DNA of 6,157 nucleotides from Pseudomonadota bacterium. Lineage in GTDB: Bacteria > Pseudomonadota > Alphaproteobacteria > Rickettsiales > Rickettsiaceae. The notes beneath the pieces were generated by a model, which worked only from the letters and a program-made list of their open reading frames with translations, searched no databases and was not told where the DNA came from. A program made the translations under genes and the position numbers. Of this stretch, positions 4,601-6,157 are shown piece after piece; position 1 is the first letter of the stretch, and each line of letters begins with the position of its first letter. The stretch spans positions 1 to 6,157 of the forward strand of contig JAJZHL010000065.1 in assembly GCA_021804505.1 (NCBI GenBank). Direction: 5' to 3'.

Positions 4601-6107
4601 ACTTGTTTAGCAAAATATCCGAAATAGTTATACCTGGGAAATGTTTTGTTAGAATCGCCCAGTCCTGACTAGATTTTACCTTATCAATCAACTGTCCTTT
4701 AATGGTAACTACTTCTAGCTGCTTTGTGATAATAACATTCCATATTTGCCCTGTCCACGCAAATAATAGGCTAGCAATTTGCTCTTTGATTTTTCCTAAG
4801 ATATTGTTCCCAGCAATTTCTAAAACACCGACGCCGAACGATTTTATTTCCACCTCATTCAACAATAAATAATAGATTTCCAACTCATTGTTAGAGTGCA
4901 AATAAGTGAGAAAATCTGTTATTTGATAATCCTTAGGTTTAGTCTGTAATTGGCTATCATCAATATAAGTTGCGGTTAGGTCTTCTATAGTCGGTAACAT
5001 TTGACAATAAATCGATTTAATTGCAAGCATCTCTGCTTCTATTAACTGATTATGCGCGGTTTTAATCTCAATAATTCCTTTGCTATATATCTGCCAAATG
5101 ATAGATAAGCTTGCCAGATCAATTTGTGATAATATATTTTTAACTTCGCTACCAAACGCTTCATAGGCAGGATCTTGGTACTTTGTTAGTAATTTCACCT
5201 TGCTAAGATAGGCTATGAAATCTGCCACTGATGCAGTAAAAATTTCTAAATTTGCAGAAGACATATAAAGTCTCCCGAGCAACTCTATGGCTTTTGCAGC
5301 GTCTTTACGCACTATATATTCAAAAAATTTAATAATATTCGATGTATCAACTAAACCTAGTACTTGATATACTATTTCCGCCGTGACCATTCCCTCTTCT
5401 GCAAGGCCAGTTGCTTGATCTAGGACAGCAATTGCTTCTCTTGCTGACCCTTCAGCTCTAGAAGCAATAACCCTTAGCGCGCCAATCTCAACTTCCATTT
5501 GCTCCTTTTGGCTGATTTCTTGCAATAGCTGAAAAATTTCGTCAAAAGTGAGCCTTCTTAAATCATATCTTTGACATCTAGAAATTACCGTTAATGGAAT
5601 TTTTTGCGGCTCTGTGGTTGCAAAAATAAAAATAATATGGGCTGGTGGTTCTTCAAGAATTTTGAGTAGCGCATTAAATGCACCCTTAGATAACATGTGC
5701 ACTTCATCTATTATATAAACACTATATTTTCCAATTAGTGGCTTATATTCACTACTTTCTATTATCTTCCTAATATCATCAACGCTTGTTTTACTGGCTG
5801 CATCTATTTCTATTATGTCCGGGTGTTTATTTTGGTTAAAACTAGAACAATTTTGACAATGCTCGCAAGGTAAAATACGTTTTTCTTCAATTATGGGATT
5901 AGTGCAGTTAATAGTTTTAGCTATAATACGAGCTGAGGTGGTTTTTCCAACCCCCCTTATGCCTGTAAGAAGATATCCTTGTACTATACGATTATTTATG
6001 ATGGTATAATTTAGTACTTTTGCCAGAACTTCTTGTCCATATAGTTCAGAAAAGTTACTAGGGCGATATTTTCTTGCAAAAGTAGTATACTGACTTGTTT
6101 CTTTCAC
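4599..6107 (-). CDS. dnaX: DNA polymerase III subunit gamma/tau
   Basis: ATPase of the clamp loader that opens the beta clamp and places it on primed DNA at the replication fork. The 502 residues begin with the family motif FARKYRPSNFSELYGQE (10-26). The Walker A loop is GIRGVGKTT (49-57). The zinc-binding cysteines are Cys68, 81, 84 and 87. Walker B is VYIIDEVHML (130-139), sensor 1 is FATTEPQKI (162-170), the SRC arginine finger is S176-R177-C178, and the sensor 2 region is GSAREAIAVLD (220-230). Domain III runs to about 370 and a short tau-type tail follows. I saw no A-AAA-AAG slippery heptamer in the C-terminal part, so a frameshifted gamma form is not indicated. The start is GTG at 6107: an in-frame TGA lies four codons upstream, no ATG precedes the conserved ARKYRP, and no Shine-Dalgarno is visible. 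ybaB follows by 16 bases. Confidence 0.97.
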   Translation of the reverse strand: MKETSQYTTFARKYRPSNFSELYGQEVLAKVLNYTIINNRIVQGYLLTGIRGVGKTTSARIIAKTINCTNPIIEEKRILPCEHCQNCSSFNQNKHPDIIEIDAASKTSVDDIRKIIESSEYKPLIGKYSVYIIDEVHMLSKGAFNALLKILEEPPAHIIFIFATTEPQKIPLTVISRCQRYDLRRLTFDEIFQLLQEISQKEQMEVEIGALRVIASRAEGSAREAIAVLDQATGLAEEGMVTAEIVYQVLGLVDTSNIIKFFEYIVRKDAAKAIELLGRLYMSSANLEIFTASVADFIAYLSKVKLLTKYQDPAYEAFGSEVKNILSQIDLASLSIIWQIYSKGIIEIKTAHNQLIEAEMLAIKSIYCQMLPTIEDLTATYIDDSQLQTKPKDYQITDFLTYLHSNNELEIYYLLLNEVEIKSFGVGVLEIAGNNILGKIKEQIASLLFAWTGQIWNVIITKQLEVVTIKGQLIDKVKSSQDWAILTKHFPGITISDILLNK

Positions 6108-6127
6108 GGTATATATTCACAAAAATA

Positions 6128-6157
6128 TGCTAGCAGTGACCCACCGGAGACTACTTT
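6128..6157 (-). ncRNA. Possible 3' end of the small SRP RNA gene upstream of dnaX (tentative)
   Basis: The minus strand ends upstream of dnaX with GTCTCCGGTGGGTCACTGC, clearly richer in G/C than the adjacent intergenic DNA. In many alphaproteobacteria the 4.5S/SRP RNA gene (ffs) lies just upstream of dnaX, and a CCGGTGGGTC-like 3' strand is what I would expect for its closing stem. The partner 5' strand and the conserved GGAAG tetraloop helix would lie outside the window, so this cannot be confirmed. It could also be plain leader sequence. Confidence 0.25.

Overview
The window looks like a piece of a Rickettsiales chromosome, most likely Rickettsiaceae. The DNA is AT-rich with A/T-biased third codon positions. 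The glutamyl-tRNA synthetase resembles what I recall of the second rickettsial paralog, GltX2. The longest gap between genes holds decayed GTCATT-type palindromic repeat DNA, like the repeats of Rickettsia genomes. The genus cannot be fixed from the sequence alone; a phasin and an Old Yellow Enzyme homolog may help place it.

Left part (1-2565, all minus strand): ubiG, gltX and an Old Yellow Enzyme-type flavin oxidoreductase form a probable operon read right to left. ubiG and gltX overlap by four bases (ATGA). The oxidoreductase starts 41 bases after gltX and is cut by the left window edge, leaving only 132 N-terminal codons. The cluster joins ubiquinone synthesis, tRNA charging and a redox enzyme.

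Middle (2566-3690): znuB, the membrane subunit of a zinc/manganese ABC importer, is read divergently from ubiG across a 68-base AT-rich gap with back-to-back candidate -10 boxes. Its ATPase and binding-protein partners are not in the window. znuB converges on the next minus-strand gene. The 265 bases between the two 3' ends hold an imperfect terminal-inverted-repeat block of about 243 bp with a perfect internal hairpin.

Right part (3691-6157, all minus strand): dnaX (clamp-loader gamma/tau subunit) is followed 16 bases later by ybaB (nucleoid-associated protein), the classic dnaX-ybaB pair, but recR does not follow. Next comes a phasin (polyhydroxyalkanoate-granule protein) with its own good promoter and Shine-Dalgarno sequence. 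The promoter sits within an unusual set of inverted and direct repeats. dnaX begins with GTG and has no visible Shine-Dalgarno. The last ~30 bases upstream of it might be the 3' end of the small SRP RNA gene, which often neighbours dnaX in alphaproteobacteria, but this is weakly supported.

Most of the window is ordinary housekeeping content. I see no defence system, CRISPR array, tRNA, rRNA or transposase. The points worth a second look are the inverted-repeat block between znuB and the phasin gene, the repeat-rich phasin promoter, and the partial flavin oxidoreductase.
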